Of a stretch of DNA of 64,000 bases, positions 44,041-53,600 are shown piece after piece (position 1 is the stretch's first letter; every line of letters begins with the position of its first letter). A program made the translations under genes and the position numbers. The notes under the pieces were generated by a model that saw only the letters and a program-made list of their open reading frames with translations, had not been told where the DNA came from and made no database searches. Origin of the DNA: Curtobacterium sp. MCLR17_007 (GTDB taxonomy: Bacteria > Actinomycetota > Actinomycetes > Actinomycetales > Microbacteriaceae); NCBI RefSeq assembly GCF_003234655.2, contig NZ_CP126271.1, positions 2,294,001-2,358,000 on the forward strand. Direction: 5' to 3'.

Positions 44041-44122
44041 GCGGGGCGGCAACGGTGCCGCCCCGCACCACGAAACGGACACAGCACCACGGGATCCCGT
44101 GGTGCTGTGTCCGTTTCGTGGT
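44041..44122. terminator. two adjacent palindromes between convergent glycosyltransferases
   Basis: First a hairpin GCGGGGCGGCA-ACGG-TGCCGCCCCGC (44041-44066), then a perfect 56-bp palindrome (44067-44122), arms of 28 bp beginning ACCACGAAACGGACACAGCA and centred on GGGATCCC. Both lie between convergent genes and have no T-run. The second is unlike the terminator family seen elsewhere. Confidence 0.75.
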
Positions 44123-44187
44123 CCCGTGGGGGCACGGAGCGCGCCGGGCGCAGCGCGTTGAGCGCATCGCGCCGAGCGCCGCGCGGC

Positions 44188-45495
44188 CTACGCGCGGGAG
44201 CGCAGGCGCCCGAGCACGTAGCGCCACGGCCCGCCGAGCGCGGCGACGAGCTCGACGCGCTTCAGCCCGGCCGTCGCCGCGCGGAACTCGTCATCGACGG
44301 GCCACCCCGCCGCGGCGGACACCGCCGTCGAGACCTGGTCGGCGTTCCCCTGCCCGAGTGCCCCGAGCTGGCGGAGCGCACCGACGGCCCGACGGAGCAC
44401 CGCCACGGCGGTCCGCGGCCGGGTCATGAGCTTCGCGACCCACGCGCCGAGCCCGGTGCCGTACCCGAGTGCCTGGGCACGCAGGGCCTCGCGGTCGGAG
44501 CGGTGCCGGTGCCACACGAACGCCGACGGCTCGACGGCCAGCCCGCCTCCGGAGAGCAGCACCCGCGTGAACAGGTCGGGGTCCTCGCCGGCGCGCGACG
44601 GCGTCCCCGGCCCGAGTGCGACGTCGAAGCCGCCGAGGGCGAGGGCCGCGGTGCGTCGGAGCGACATGTTCGCGCCGGTGCCGAACGCGCCGACCGAGAA
44701 CGGGAAGAGCGGCAGGTCCGCCGGCGGTGCCGACGTCCGGAACACCCGGCGGTCGAGGTTCCGCGCCCAGGTCACCCGCTCGTCGAAGTAGCGCTGCGTC
44801 GGGTTCCGGAGCTCACCGCTCGGCACCAGACCGGTCACGCAGACCACGTCGGCGTCGCGCGCGTACGCGTCGGCGAGCGCCGCGAGCCAGTGCCGGTCGA
44901 CGACGACGTCGTCGTCGACGAAGGCGACCACGGCACCGGAGGCGAGGGCGAGACCGGCGTTCCGTGCGCGTGAGACGCCGGGTCGGGCCTCCAGGACGTA
45001 GTGCAGCCGGTCGTCCCGGAACGACGCGACCACGTCGCGGGTCGCGGTGGTGGTCGGCGCGTTGTCGACGACGAACACCTCGAAGTCGTCGTGTGCGGAC
45101 GCGAGCACCGAGGCGACGCACCGGCGGACGTCCTCCGGGCGGTCGCGGGTGCCGATGACGACCGACATGCGACCGGTCGGGTCCCCCTGCGGGGTGGCCG
45201 GGAGGCTCGTGGCACGCAGGGCGCGCAGCGCCGGTCCCAGCTCGGCCGGGTCCACGTCACCGCTCGCGTCGACCGCGACGTCGACGAAGCCGGCGACCTC
45301 GCGGCCGTCGCGGACGAGCAGCCGGGCGCGGTCGAAGCCGTCCGCCCCGGCGAGCTCGACGACGGACGCGGCGAGCGCCGCGGGCCGGTCGATCGCCCCG
45401 ACCCAGGCGGCGCCGGCCCAGCTGGGGGCGTCCGGCGAGGGCATCGCGGGGGTGATCGTGAGCACGCGGGACGCGGTGGCCTGGTGGTCGGTCAT
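44188..45495 (-). CDS. family 2 glycosyltransferase
   Basis: 435 residues. An N-terminal domain (PSWAGAAWVGAIDRP, RARLLVRDGREVAGFVDV) is clearly related to the first 75 residues of the giant protein at 50683-54231. The GT-A domain has MSVVIGTRDRPEDVRRCVASVL, ARPGVSRARNAGLALASGAVVAFVDDDVVVD (intact DDD) and GTGANMSLRRTAALALGGFD. The acceptor region GEDPDLFTRVL is typical of GT2. The start at 45495 (MTDHQ) lacks a ribosome site; an ATG at 45531 is the alternative. Confidence 0.9.
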   Translation of the reverse strand: MTDHQATASRVLTITPAMPSPDAPSWAGAAWVGAIDRPAALAASVVELAGADGFDRARLLVRDGREVAGFVDVAVDASGDVDPAELGPALRALRATSLPATPQGDPTGRMSVVIGTRDRPEDVRRCVASVLASAHDDFEVFVVDNAPTTTATRDVVASFRDDRLHYVLEARPGVSRARNAGLALASGAVVAFVDDDVVVDRHWLAALADAYARDADVVCVTGLVPSGELRNPTQRYFDERVTWARNLDRRVFRTSAPPADLPLFPFSVGAFGTGANMSLRRTAALALGGFDVALGPGTPSRAGEDPDLFTRVLLSGGGLAVEPSAFVWHRHRSDREALRAQALGYGTGLGAWVAKLMTRPRTAVAVLRRAVGALRQLGALGQGNADQVSTAVSAAAGWPVDDEFRAATAGLKRVELVAALGGPWRYVLGRLRSRA

Positions 45496-45603
45496 GACCC
45501 GATGGTCCGACAGCGTCCGACGGCGACGCAACGACCGGTACCGGCCCGTGCGGCGAGCCCCGTCCCTCTTGCGGTTTGCCGCCAGTGACCAGGCGTTTCA
45601 CCC

Positions 45604-45609
45604 TAGGAT
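45604..45609 (+). promoter_or_regulatory. -10 element of the small Cys-rich protein gene
   Basis: TAGGAT, 45 bp before the ATG, with a GAGGAGG ribosome site at 45644-45650 between them. Confidence 0.5.
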
Positions 45610-45654
45610 CGTGGGGACGACCCGGCGGCAGCACGCCGGGCACGAGGAGGACGC

Positions 45655-45828
45655 ATGCCGCCAGGCCCCGGGACCGAGTTCGGAGCGGTCCTCCCGTCGG
45701 AACAGACGGTCGTCTCGGTCGACACGGCGACCTGCGTCTGCGGTCACGAACAAGCGGCACACGAGCACTACCGGCCGGGCTCGGACTGCGCGCTCTGCGA
45801 CTGCCCGAAGTACCGTCGCCAGCGCTGA
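45655..45828 (+). CDS. 57-residue cysteine-rich protein, probable zinc ribbon
   Basis: A short ORF with strong signals: TAGGAT -10, GAGGAGG 4 nt before the ATG, and a stop at 45826-45828. The product MPPGPGTEFGAVLPSEQTVV... ends in a tight cluster TCVCGHEQAAHEHYRPGSDC followed by ALCDCPKYRRQR: five cysteines and three histidines in about 25 residues in the order C-x-C-x-H ... H-x-H ... C-x2-C-x-C. This suggests one or two metal-binding knuckles. I do not recognise a named family. It lies alone between two glycosyltransferase genes, transcribed away from the first and toward the GT14-like gene. Confidence 0.8.
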   Translation: MPPGPGTEFGAVLPSEQTVVSVDTATCVCGHEQAAHEHYRPGSDCALCDCPKYRRQR

Positions 45829-45931
45829 TCCACGGACGTCTCGGCCCCCGGGTGCGGGAAACCGCCGCTTCCCCGCAGAGGCCCCTGACTCGCCTTGTCC
45901 GCCCCGGAACGGCGCGGTTAGCGTCGCGTCC

Positions 45932-46867
45932 ATGGCCATCTCACCCGCGGCTCCCGCGTGCATCGTCCTCGCCCACGAGGACCCTGCGCACGTCCGCCGA
46001 CTCGTCGAGGCGCTCGACCCCTTCCCGGTCTTCCTGCACTGCGACGTGCGGACCCCGGAGTCGGTGTTCCGCGCCATGACGGACGGCCTGCCGGAGCGGG
46101 TCCGCGTGCTGCCGCGGATCGCGACCGGTTGGGCGCGCTGGGAGAACGTCGAGGCCGAGCTCGCCGGGTACCGCGCCGCGCTGGCGGAGACGGACGCGTC
46201 CCACGTGGCCGTCCTGACCGGGAGCGACTACCCGCTCGCCAGCTCCGGGGAGATCTCCGCGCTGCTCGAGGCACACCGGGACGACTCGTTCGTCGACGTG
46301 CACCCGCTGCCGTTCGCGGCGTGGGGGCGCGACGGCGGTGTGGCACGGATGCGCTTCCGGCACTGGGCGTGGCGGAAGCACATGCTGCGGCTGCCGGTCC
46401 CGCGCCGGGTCCCCCGCGACGTGGTGTTCGCCGGTGGCTCGCAGCTCAAGGTCCTCGCCCGGCACCACGCCGCGGACGTCGTCGCCGTGGTCGACCAGCG
46501 GCCCGACCTGGTGCGCTTCTGGCGTCGCACCTGGATCGCCGATGAGACCTTCGTCCCCTCGGTGCTCAACACACCGAGTCTGGTCCCCGGGTTCGCCGAG
46601 GAGCACGTGCCCCACGCCCTGTGGTGGATCGGGTGGGACGGGACCGCGATGAAGAGCCCGCCGTGGCTGACGACCGCCGATGCCGGACGGGTGCTCGAGC
46701 GCCGCACCGCGTCGGACGTCGACCTGCCGCACGTGTTCGCACGCAAGTTCTCCACCGAGCGCAGCTCCGACCTGCTCGACGTCATCGACGGTGCGTTCGG
46801 TCTCCGCCAGCACGCCCCGCGGACCGCCGGCGCACCGGTCGGCGCGGTCGGGGAGGTCACCCCGTGA
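45932..46867 (+). CDS. core-2/I-branching-type beta-N-acetylglucosaminyltransferase-like protein (GT14 family)
   Basis: 311 residues. The N-terminal APACIVLAHEDPAHVRRLVEALDPFPVFLHCD, the motif HVAVLTGSDYPLAS and the acceptor region GGSQLKVLARHHAADVV with ADETFVPSVLNT match the Branch/GT14 fold, which lacks a DxD motif. TAGCGT (45919-45924) is 7 nt before the ATG, so the transcript is probably leaderless. Its stop overlaps the flippase start (GTGA), forming a three-gene operon. It probably adds a branch sugar to the surface polymer. Confidence 0.82.
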   Translation: MAISPAAPACIVLAHEDPAHVRRLVEALDPFPVFLHCDVRTPESVFRAMTDGLPERVRVLPRIATGWARWENVEAELAGYRAALAETDASHVAVLTGSDYPLASSGEISALLEAHRDDSFVDVHPLPFAAWGRDGGVARMRFRHWAWRKHMLRLPVPRRVPRDVVFAGGSQLKVLARHHAADVVAVVDQRPDLVRFWRRTWIADETFVPSVLNTPSLVPGFAEEHVPHALWWIGWDGTAMKSPPWLTTADAGRVLERRTASDVDLPHVFARKFSTERSSDLLDVIDGAFGLRQHAPRTAGAPVGAVGEVTP

Positions 46868-48405
46868 CGCTCCCCCCGCAGACCCGCCGCGAGGCCCGAG
46901 CCGCGCGTGAGGCCGAGGCCTCGGCGGTCGCCGTGACCCCGGACCCGTCCGAGCCGGCGGTCGAGCCGGTGCCGGAAGCCCTCGACACCGGCTCGGTCGC
47001 CGTCCGCAAGGGGTCGTCCGTCCTGTTCGGCCGCGGCCTGCTGTACGTCGTCGTGTGGTCGATGCAGCTCGTCGTCTCCTCGCTCATCTCCCCAGTCCTC
47101 GCGCACCTGATGCCGCCCGCCGAGTTCGGCGTGCTGGCGTCCGCGATCGCGCTGTACCAGGCACTCGTGGTCCTCGCGGTCATCGGGATGGACCAGGCGT
47201 CCGTGCTGCAGCGCGCCGAGGACGGCGACGACCGCAAGGCCCGTGGGCTGATGGCGGTCGGCATGGTCACCGCCAGCCTGGTCACGGTCCTCGCCCTGAC
47301 CACGATCCCGGTGTGGGGCGACGCCGCCGGCTTCATCGGCAACCACCCGCTCCTGCTCGTCGCCGTGCTCTGGACGGGCCCGGCCGCCATCGTGCAGATC
47401 TCCCTGGCACTGCTCGTCGCCCAGGACCGCATCAAGGTGTTCGCGCTGACCAGCCTGCTGTCCTCGATCGGCGGCTCGATCATCGGGCTCGGGCTCCTGA
47501 CGTGGGTGCAGGCCGACGCGACGACCTACGCCTGGGGCGGCGTCGTCGCCCAGGTTGCGGCGATGGTCATCGGGATCACGGCGACCCGCCCCCGCTTCGC
47601 CGGCCTGTTCGACACCCGCACCATGCGCCGTGCGTTCCGCCTGGGCATCCCGATCACCCTCGGCAACCTGTCGTACTTCGTGCTCAACGTCGGCGACCGA
47701 CTGGTGGTCCAGCGGCTGCTCGGCCCCGACGAGGTCGCCCGGTACCAGATCGCCTACGTCGTCGGCTCGGCGGTCATCCTCCTGCTGACGTTCACGAACA
47801 ACGCCTGGGCGCCGCACTTCGCCGCTGTCCGCGACGCCGTGGCCCGCCGGCAGCTCGCCATGCACTCCCGCGACGAGCTCTACCGGCTCCTCGCGCCCGT
47901 GCTGCTCGCCGTGACGCTGGTGTCGCCGGTCGCCCTGCCGATCCTCGCGCCGGCGTCGTACCGGGTCCAGGAGCTCACCGTCGTCGTCTTCGTCGTCGCG
48001 ATCACCGCCTTCCCGGTCGTCGCGAGCGGCGCCACCGGCCGGCTGCTGCTCGTGGAGCGCCGCGGCGTCGCCGTCGGTGTGATCGCCGCGATCGCGGGCG
48101 CCGTGAACATCGGCGCCAACCTGGTCTTCGTGCCGATCATGGGCATCGCGGGTGCCGCGGTGGCCACGGTCATCGCGTACGTCGTCCTCGCCGTGCTCCA
48201 GCAGGCAGCACTCCCCGACCGCCGCGAGTGGCGCGGTCCGGACCTCCGACTCGTTCTGACCGTCGCGGTCTCGCTCGGCATCGCCGGCGTGTCGGTCTTC
48301 GTGCCGCAGGACGCCCTCTGGAACTGGGTCCGGGTCGCCGGCGTCCTCGCCTGTGTGCCGTGGTTCTTCACCCGGCTGCGCGCCGCCCGCGGGAGCGCGG
48401 CATGA
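46864..48405 (+). CDS. oligosaccharide flippase (Wzx/polysaccharide transporter)
   Basis: 513 residues. A 50-residue cytoplasmic Ala/Glu-rich N-terminus is followed by about 12-14 helices of the MOP superfamily, with VRKGSSVLFGRGLLYVVVWS at the first helix and LGIPITLGNLSYFVLNVGDRLVVQRLLGPDEVARYQIAYVVGS, a hallmark of Wzx-type flippases, in the middle. It would carry lipid-linked glycan across the membrane. Overlaps both neighbours by 4 bp. Confidence 0.92.
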   Translation: MTLPPQTRREARAAREAEASAVAVTPDPSEPAVEPVPEALDTGSVAVRKGSSVLFGRGLLYVVVWSMQLVVSSLISPVLAHLMPPAEFGVLASAIALYQALVVLAVIGMDQASVLQRAEDGDDRKARGLMAVGMVTASLVTVLALTTIPVWGDAAGFIGNHPLLLVAVLWTGPAAIVQISLALLVAQDRIKVFALTSLLSSIGGSIIGLGLLTWVQADATTYAWGGVVAQVAAMVIGITATRPRFAGLFDTRTMRRAFRLGIPITLGNLSYFVLNVGDRLVVQRLLGPDEVARYQIAYVVGSAVILLLTFTNNAWAPHFAAVRDAVARRQLAMHSRDELYRLLAPVLLAVTLVSPVALPILAPASYRVQELTVVVFVVAITAFPVVASGATGRLLLVERRGVAVGVIAAIAGAVNIGANLVFVPIMGIAGAAVATVIAYVVLAVLQQAALPDRREWRGPDLRLVLTVAVSLGIAGVSVFVPQDALWNWVRVAGVLACVPWFFTRLRAARGSAA

Positions 48406-49625
48406 GCCGGGTCGACGGCTCGGCGACGACGCCGGACACCGCCGCACGCCGACCGCTGCGCGTCGGGGTCGTCACGAACGGTCTCGCGATCACGGGCGGC
48501 GTGGAGCGATGCGTCCTCGAGGACACCCGTGACCTGGTCGCCGCCGGCCACGACGTCACCGTGTGGCACCGTCCCGTGCCCGCCGGACGTGACGACGACG
48601 GCCACGCCGCCTTCGAGCGCCTCGGCGTCCGCCTGGTCCGTGCCGACGACTACCGCTTCGGCGTCCGCACCGCGATCCGGGACGCCGCACGCTTCGCCCG
48701 CCAGGGACTCCGGATGCGCCGGGCGCGACTCGACGTCCTCTGGCTGAACCGTCCGGAGTTCCTGCCCTTCGGGCGGGTCGTGTCGTTGGCGTCGGGCGTG
48801 CCCCTCGCGGTGCACCTGCACCACGCACCGAACTACCGCCGCCTCGGCCCCATCGCTGGTGGTCGCACCCGGTACTTCGCCGTCTCGCACGCGATGGCGC
48901 GCGCGTGGTCCGCCGTCGGCGTCCCTGCCGACCGGATCACCGTCGTCTCGAACGGCGTCGACACCACGGCGTTCCCGCCGCCGTCCCGACAGGACGTGCG
49001 CTCGGCGCGCGCCGCCCTCGGCATCGACGAGGCCACGCCCACGGTCCTGTACTACGGCCGGCTCACGCGGGCGAAGGGCGTACTGGCCGTCCTGGAGGCG
49101 TGGGGTCGCGTCCTCACGTCCGCTGCGGCCCGCGTCCCGGTCACCGTCCCGGCCGCCCCCGCTCACCCGCGCACGGCACCGCTCCTGGTGCTCGCCGGCG
49201 CGCTGCCGGACGAGGAGGCCGACGACGTCCGTCGCGCCGTCGCCGCGCTGCCCGTCGGCTCCGTCCTGGTGGTGCCCGAACGGGACGACGTCGTCCCGTT
49301 GCTGCACGCCGCGGACATGGTCGTCGCGCCCTCGCTCGAGCCGGAGGGGTTCGGCCGGGTCGTCGTCGAGGCGATGTCGACGGGTCGACCCGTCGTCGCC
49401 GCGGCCTCCGGGGGCACGGGCGAGATCCTCTCCGACGAGTGGGCGCGGTTCACAGTCAACCCGTCCGACGTCGACGCCCTGGCGGAGCGCGTGCTCGACA
49501 CCCTCGACGAGGCCGTGCTCGACCCGACGCTCGGCGAACGGTGCCGCGCGTGGGTCCGCGGGCGGTACGACCGTGCGCAGCACGTCACCGCGCTGCTGGG
49601 GGCCCTGGACGACGCAGCCCGCTGA
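48402..49625 (+). CDS. family 4 glycosyltransferase
   Basis: 407 residues of GT-B fold: the N-terminal VGVVTNGLAITGGVERCVLEDTRDL (glycine-rich donor loop), VSNGVDTTAF, LYYGRLTRAKGVLAVLEAW and the C-terminal donor-binding PSLEPEGFGRVVVEAMSTGRPVVAAASGGTGEIL with the E-x7-E motif. The donor is a nucleotide sugar of unknown type. Co-translated with the flippase (ATGA). A short tandem repeat follows the stop. Confidence 0.93.
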   Translation: MSRVDGSATTPDTAARRPLRVGVVTNGLAITGGVERCVLEDTRDLVAAGHDVTVWHRPVPAGRDDDGHAAFERLGVRLVRADDYRFGVRTAIRDAARFARQGLRMRRARLDVLWLNRPEFLPFGRVVSLASGVPLAVHLHHAPNYRRLGPIAGGRTRYFAVSHAMARAWSAVGVPADRITVVSNGVDTTAFPPPSRQDVRSARAALGIDEATPTVLYYGRLTRAKGVLAVLEAWGRVLTSAAARVPVTVPAAPAHPRTAPLLVLAGALPDEEADDVRRAVAALPVGSVLVVPERDDVVPLLHAADMVVAPSLEPEGFGRVVVEAMSTGRPVVAAASGGTGEILSDEWARFTVNPSDVDALAERVLDTLDEAVLDPTLGERCRAWVRGRYDRAQHVTALLGALDDAAR

Positions 49626-49683
49626 CCGCAGCGACTTCGGCGGGGCCGTGCCGTGCCTCCCGTCGCCGGTCCCGGCCCGAGCC

Positions 49684-49737
49684 GTCCGAGCGGTCCGAGC
49701 GGTCCGAGCGGTCCGAGCGGTCCGAGCGGTCCGAGCA
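49684..49737. repeat. six tandem 9-bp repeats (GTCCGAGCG)
   Basis: Six uninterrupted copies of GTCCGAGCG (last copy ends in A) between the convergent GT4 and GH16 genes. No hairpin is formed by the unit; it is a simple-sequence tract likely to vary in copy number. Confidence 0.95.
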
Positions 49738-49757
49738 TCTCGACCTGACCGGTCGGC

Positions 49758-50672
49758 TCAGCTGCGACCCTGCGGGACGTCGATCGTGATCCAGTCGATC
49801 AGGAGCGACCCCTCGGCGTCCGCCGGCGGGTGCCCGTCGTTCGACCCGGCCTGCACGACCAGGTGCATGCGCGCCGTCGGGATGTCCTTGTCGGTGCTGC
49901 CCACGAGCTCGTCGTCGACGAAGAACGACATGCGGTCGGGCTTCCACTCGATCGTGTAGGTGTGCCAGTCCTCGAGCGACGCGCTGGTCTGCTCGTGGAC
50001 GCACTTCTGCGCGGGGTCCGCCAGGCAGTGGACGTTGAGGAACGCGGGGGCGCCGAGGGCGCCCTCCGGGAAGTCCACCTCGCCGTCTGACCACTTGTTC
50101 TCGTCGCTCCACAGCAGCACCGCGACGCCGAACCCGTCGACCGGGTCGCTCTTCATCCGGATGCTGTAGCGGCCCGAGGTCTGTCCGCCCCACCTGCCGT
50201 CCACGAGCGGGACGATGCCGCCGGCCAACGGGGTCCCCGCGGCCGTCGTGCCGAGGTGCATGTCGAGCAGCCCATCGTGTGCGCTCAGCACGGACGACTG
50301 GTACCGCCCCGTCCCCGCCGTGTCCGCGAAGCCGTGGTAGACCGAGAACCGGTCGCCGTAGCCGGCCTCGAAACGGCCGGCCGGCGTGTCGTCGTCGAAG
50401 TCCTCGGAGAACACCCGGTTCCATCCGCTGCGCTCGCTCGTCGGCATGCGCTCTCCGCTCGGGTCGGGACTGCTGCCGGTCAGGGCGGTGGCGGAACCGG
50501 CAACGATGCCGGCCACGACCACCAGGGAGCCGACCGCGACGGCGATGCGGCGTCCGGTGCGGCTGAGCGGGGTCCGGTGTCGACCGAGTCCTGCGCCGTG
50601 GGCCACCCCGGCGCCGTGCGCGGCCGACGCCTCCGCCGCCAGGGGCGGGGCGTCGGCCTGCTCGGTGCTCAT
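49758..50672 (-). CDS. membrane-anchored family 16 glycoside hydrolase
   Basis: 304 residues. A Thr/Arg cytoplasmic end, one signal-anchor helix near 41-65 (RRIAVAVGSLVVVAGIVAGS), then a GH16-type beta-sandwich domain with the catalytic GEVDFPEG (ExDxxE) and flanking GVAVLLWSDENKWSDGEVD and YTIEWKPDRMSFFVDDELVG. Most GH16 enzymes cut or rearrange beta-1,3/1,4-glucans or galactans; in a synthesis locus it may trim, release or cross-link the exported polymer outside the membrane. It begins 10 bp after the giant glycosyltransferase gene stops. Confidence 0.88.
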   Translation of the reverse strand: MSTEQADAPPLAAEASAAHGAGVAHGAGLGRHRTPLSRTGRRIAVAVGSLVVVAGIVAGSATALTGSSPDPSGERMPTSERSGWNRVFSEDFDDDTPAGRFEAGYGDRFSVYHGFADTAGTGRYQSSVLSAHDGLLDMHLGTTAAGTPLAGGIVPLVDGRWGGQTSGRYSIRMKSDPVDGFGVAVLLWSDENKWSDGEVDFPEGALGAPAFLNVHCLADPAQKCVHEQTSASLEDWHTYTIEWKPDRMSFFVDDELVGSTDKDIPTARMHLVVQAGSNDGHPPADAEGSLLIDWITIDVPQGRS

Positions 50673-50682
50673 CGCGCCACGG

Positions 50683-53600
50683 TCACTCGGCCGCGTGGCG
50701 GAGGCCGGCGGGGGTGAGCTCGTACATCACGGTCGTGCCCTCGGACCAGACGGGCTCCCAGTACGGCGACGCGGCCATTGCCCTCGCCAGCTCCTGGTAG
50801 TGCGCGTCGGTCTGGTAGCCGTACCGCTCGCCGTACGCACCGAAGGGCTCGGCGACCAGCGCGTAGTACTTTGTGGCCGGCCAGTTGTCGACGAGCTTCG
50901 TGGTGATGTCGTCCACGTCCTTCGTCGGGTCGTAGGCGCCGGTCGGGTCCTGGTACTTCGTGAGCGCCTCACGGGACAGGTACCCCACGTCGAAGTACCG
51001 TGCACCCGTGTTGCTCGGGACCGCGATCGACGAACCCGTCAGCAGCATCACGGAGCCCTTCGGGGCGGTCTTGTCGTACACCTGCGTGGCGGCCGACTCG
51101 CTGCGCGTCGGCACGCGGTTCCAGTCGAGCGCCGTCTGCCCGAAGGCCCCGACTCCGACCAGGACCGCGACACCCGCGGCAGCGACGACGACCTTGACCG
51201 CCGTCGGGCGCATCGCACCCCGGACCATCGACCCGACCCAGGCCAGACGACCGGCCGGCGACGGGAGTCCCGCTGCCAGGATCGCGATCCACGGGGTGGC
51301 GAACAGGACGACGCGGAAGATGCCCTCCTGGCCGTAGTTCGTCGCGACGAGCAGCGAGATCGGGCTGGCTGCGGCGACCAGGAGCGCCCAGTGCAGGCGG
51401 TCCCGGCGCAGCACCACCGTCAGGAGGGCGACCAGGCCGATCACGACGAGCGCCGCGGCGGGGACGTCGAACGCCAGACGGGTGACGAGGGGCTGTGCGA
51501 ACACGGTCTCGTCGTGCGACGGCGGCTGCACGTTCTGCAGCACCTTGCCGACCGCGCCGAGCGACAGGAACTTGTCGAGGACGCTGCCGTTGAGCACCGC
51601 GAACACCACGGCGGGCACCAGCACGACGAGCGGCAGCCACCACGGACGGACCAGCTTGAAGACCACGAGCACCACGAGTGCCGCGACCGTCAGGTACGGG
51701 GAGATCTGGTGGGTGACGGCCAGCACGATGCTGATCGCGGCGATCGCCACGATGCGGGACAGCCCGGTCGCCCGTGCCCGGAGCACGGAGCGGTTGCCGC
51801 CGTCCGCCCCGGTCACGACCGCGGTCCGCAGCGGACCGGTGGCGAGGACGAGGATCGTGATCGAGAGCAGGATGCCGACGGACTGGGGCGAGAAGTACGT
51901 GGTGTTGAGCGACCCGGTCATCGCCGTCAGGAAGGCGGCGATCCACGGTCGGCGGACTCCGAGCAGCCAGTTCGACGCGAGCACGCCGACCGCGATCACG
52001 GTGGCGAACGCCAGCAGCACGGGGACCCAGGCGGCGATGAGCATCGCGTTCACGATCCCGGCGACGTCGGCCACCCAGGCGCCGCCGGCGAACAGGCCGG
52101 ACCACGTCTGGAAGATGTCGGCGGCGGGGTTCGTGCCGCCCCAGCGTCGGATGTACTCGATCACACCGACGTGCCGCGCTGCCGCCATCACCGTGGGCAT
52201 GCCGTAGGTGATGGCCTGCGCCAGCTGGATGGTCCCGCCGAGCACGACCACGGGCACGGCGACGCCCACGCCGCGGACGAGTGCGACGACGGCGGCGAGG
52301 ACGACGATCGCGAGCCCGATGACCAGGCCCGGGCCGAGGGAGCCGAACAGGCCGTCGCGCACCGGGTCGCCGATGTGGGTGAGTGCCGTGACGACCACGA
52401 TCACCAGGCCGAGGAGGGACACCGCCGTGGCGTTCGTGGTGTCCCATGCGGCGCGAGCCAGCTCGGCCATGGGCATCAGACTCGACCGCCGGAGTTCGGC
52501 CACGTCACGCGGCACGGCGACGGCGATCGCGAGCGCGGTCAGCACCACCACACCGACGAACGGCACCACCGGGTCCCAGATGTGGGCCGTCGCCATCGTG
52601 TAGCCGATCGCGATGGTGCCGATGATCGACCCGGTCACCGCGAACACGGCGAAGCGCGCGAGCGGCATCGGACGCAGCAGCAGCAGGGGCGCGACGCCGA
52701 GCAGGGCGAAGAGGAACACCGCGACGGCGCTCGCGCGGAGCGTCGGGAGTCCGGCCAGGCTGCCGACGGCCGCCGTGACGAGCGTCGCGACGACGAGCGC
52801 CGCAGCCAGCAGACGGGTGACGGGGCCCATCGCGGCGCCGGCAGCGGGCGGCTGCGCAGGCGCTGCGGTCGCCAGACCACGCTGCAGTTCGTGTCGACCG
52901 CGCGCGGTGCGGTCGATGGTGCCCGCGCCGCCGATGCGCTCACGCAGGGCGAGGAACGGAGCGACGGCGACCGAACGACGCTCGACCGCGCGCAGACGAC
53001 GACGGGTCGCCGCGAACTCGCTGTCGACGACGTCCGCCTCGGACGAGCCGTCGACGGCCTCCACCCGGTCGCCCTGCTCCAGGCCGAGTCGCGCGAAGGC
53101 GCTGAGCGCTCCGGGGGCGGCGTCGACTGAGGCGGCGAGCGTCTCGCGGTCGAAGGCGTTCTTGGTCATCCATGCTCCGAGTCCGTGGCCGTTGGCGGCG
53201 GCGGCACGGCGGAGCGACGCCACGTCGTCCGCCGTTCGCTGCCACGCGATGGCGGCCGGTTCGACCGCGATCGCGGAACCCGCGAAGAGCAGTCGGGTGA
53301 AGAGGTCGAGGTCGTCGCCGCCACCGACGCGGGTGCCCGGTCCGAAGGCGGTGTCGAACCCGCCGATCCGGAGGACGGTCGCGCGGCGGACGGCGAGGTT
53401 CGCGCCGGTGCCGTAGGCGGACGCGGCGAAGGGGTGCAACGGCAGGTCGTCGGGGGCGTCGTCGAGCCGGAACACGCGGCGGCGGACCGTGCGGGCGGCC
53501 GCGGTCCGGTCGTCATGCCAGCGCTGGGCGGGCGTCCGGAGTTCGGCGCTCGGCACCAGCCCGGTGACACAGGCCACGTCGGGGTCGGCAGCGAACGCGC

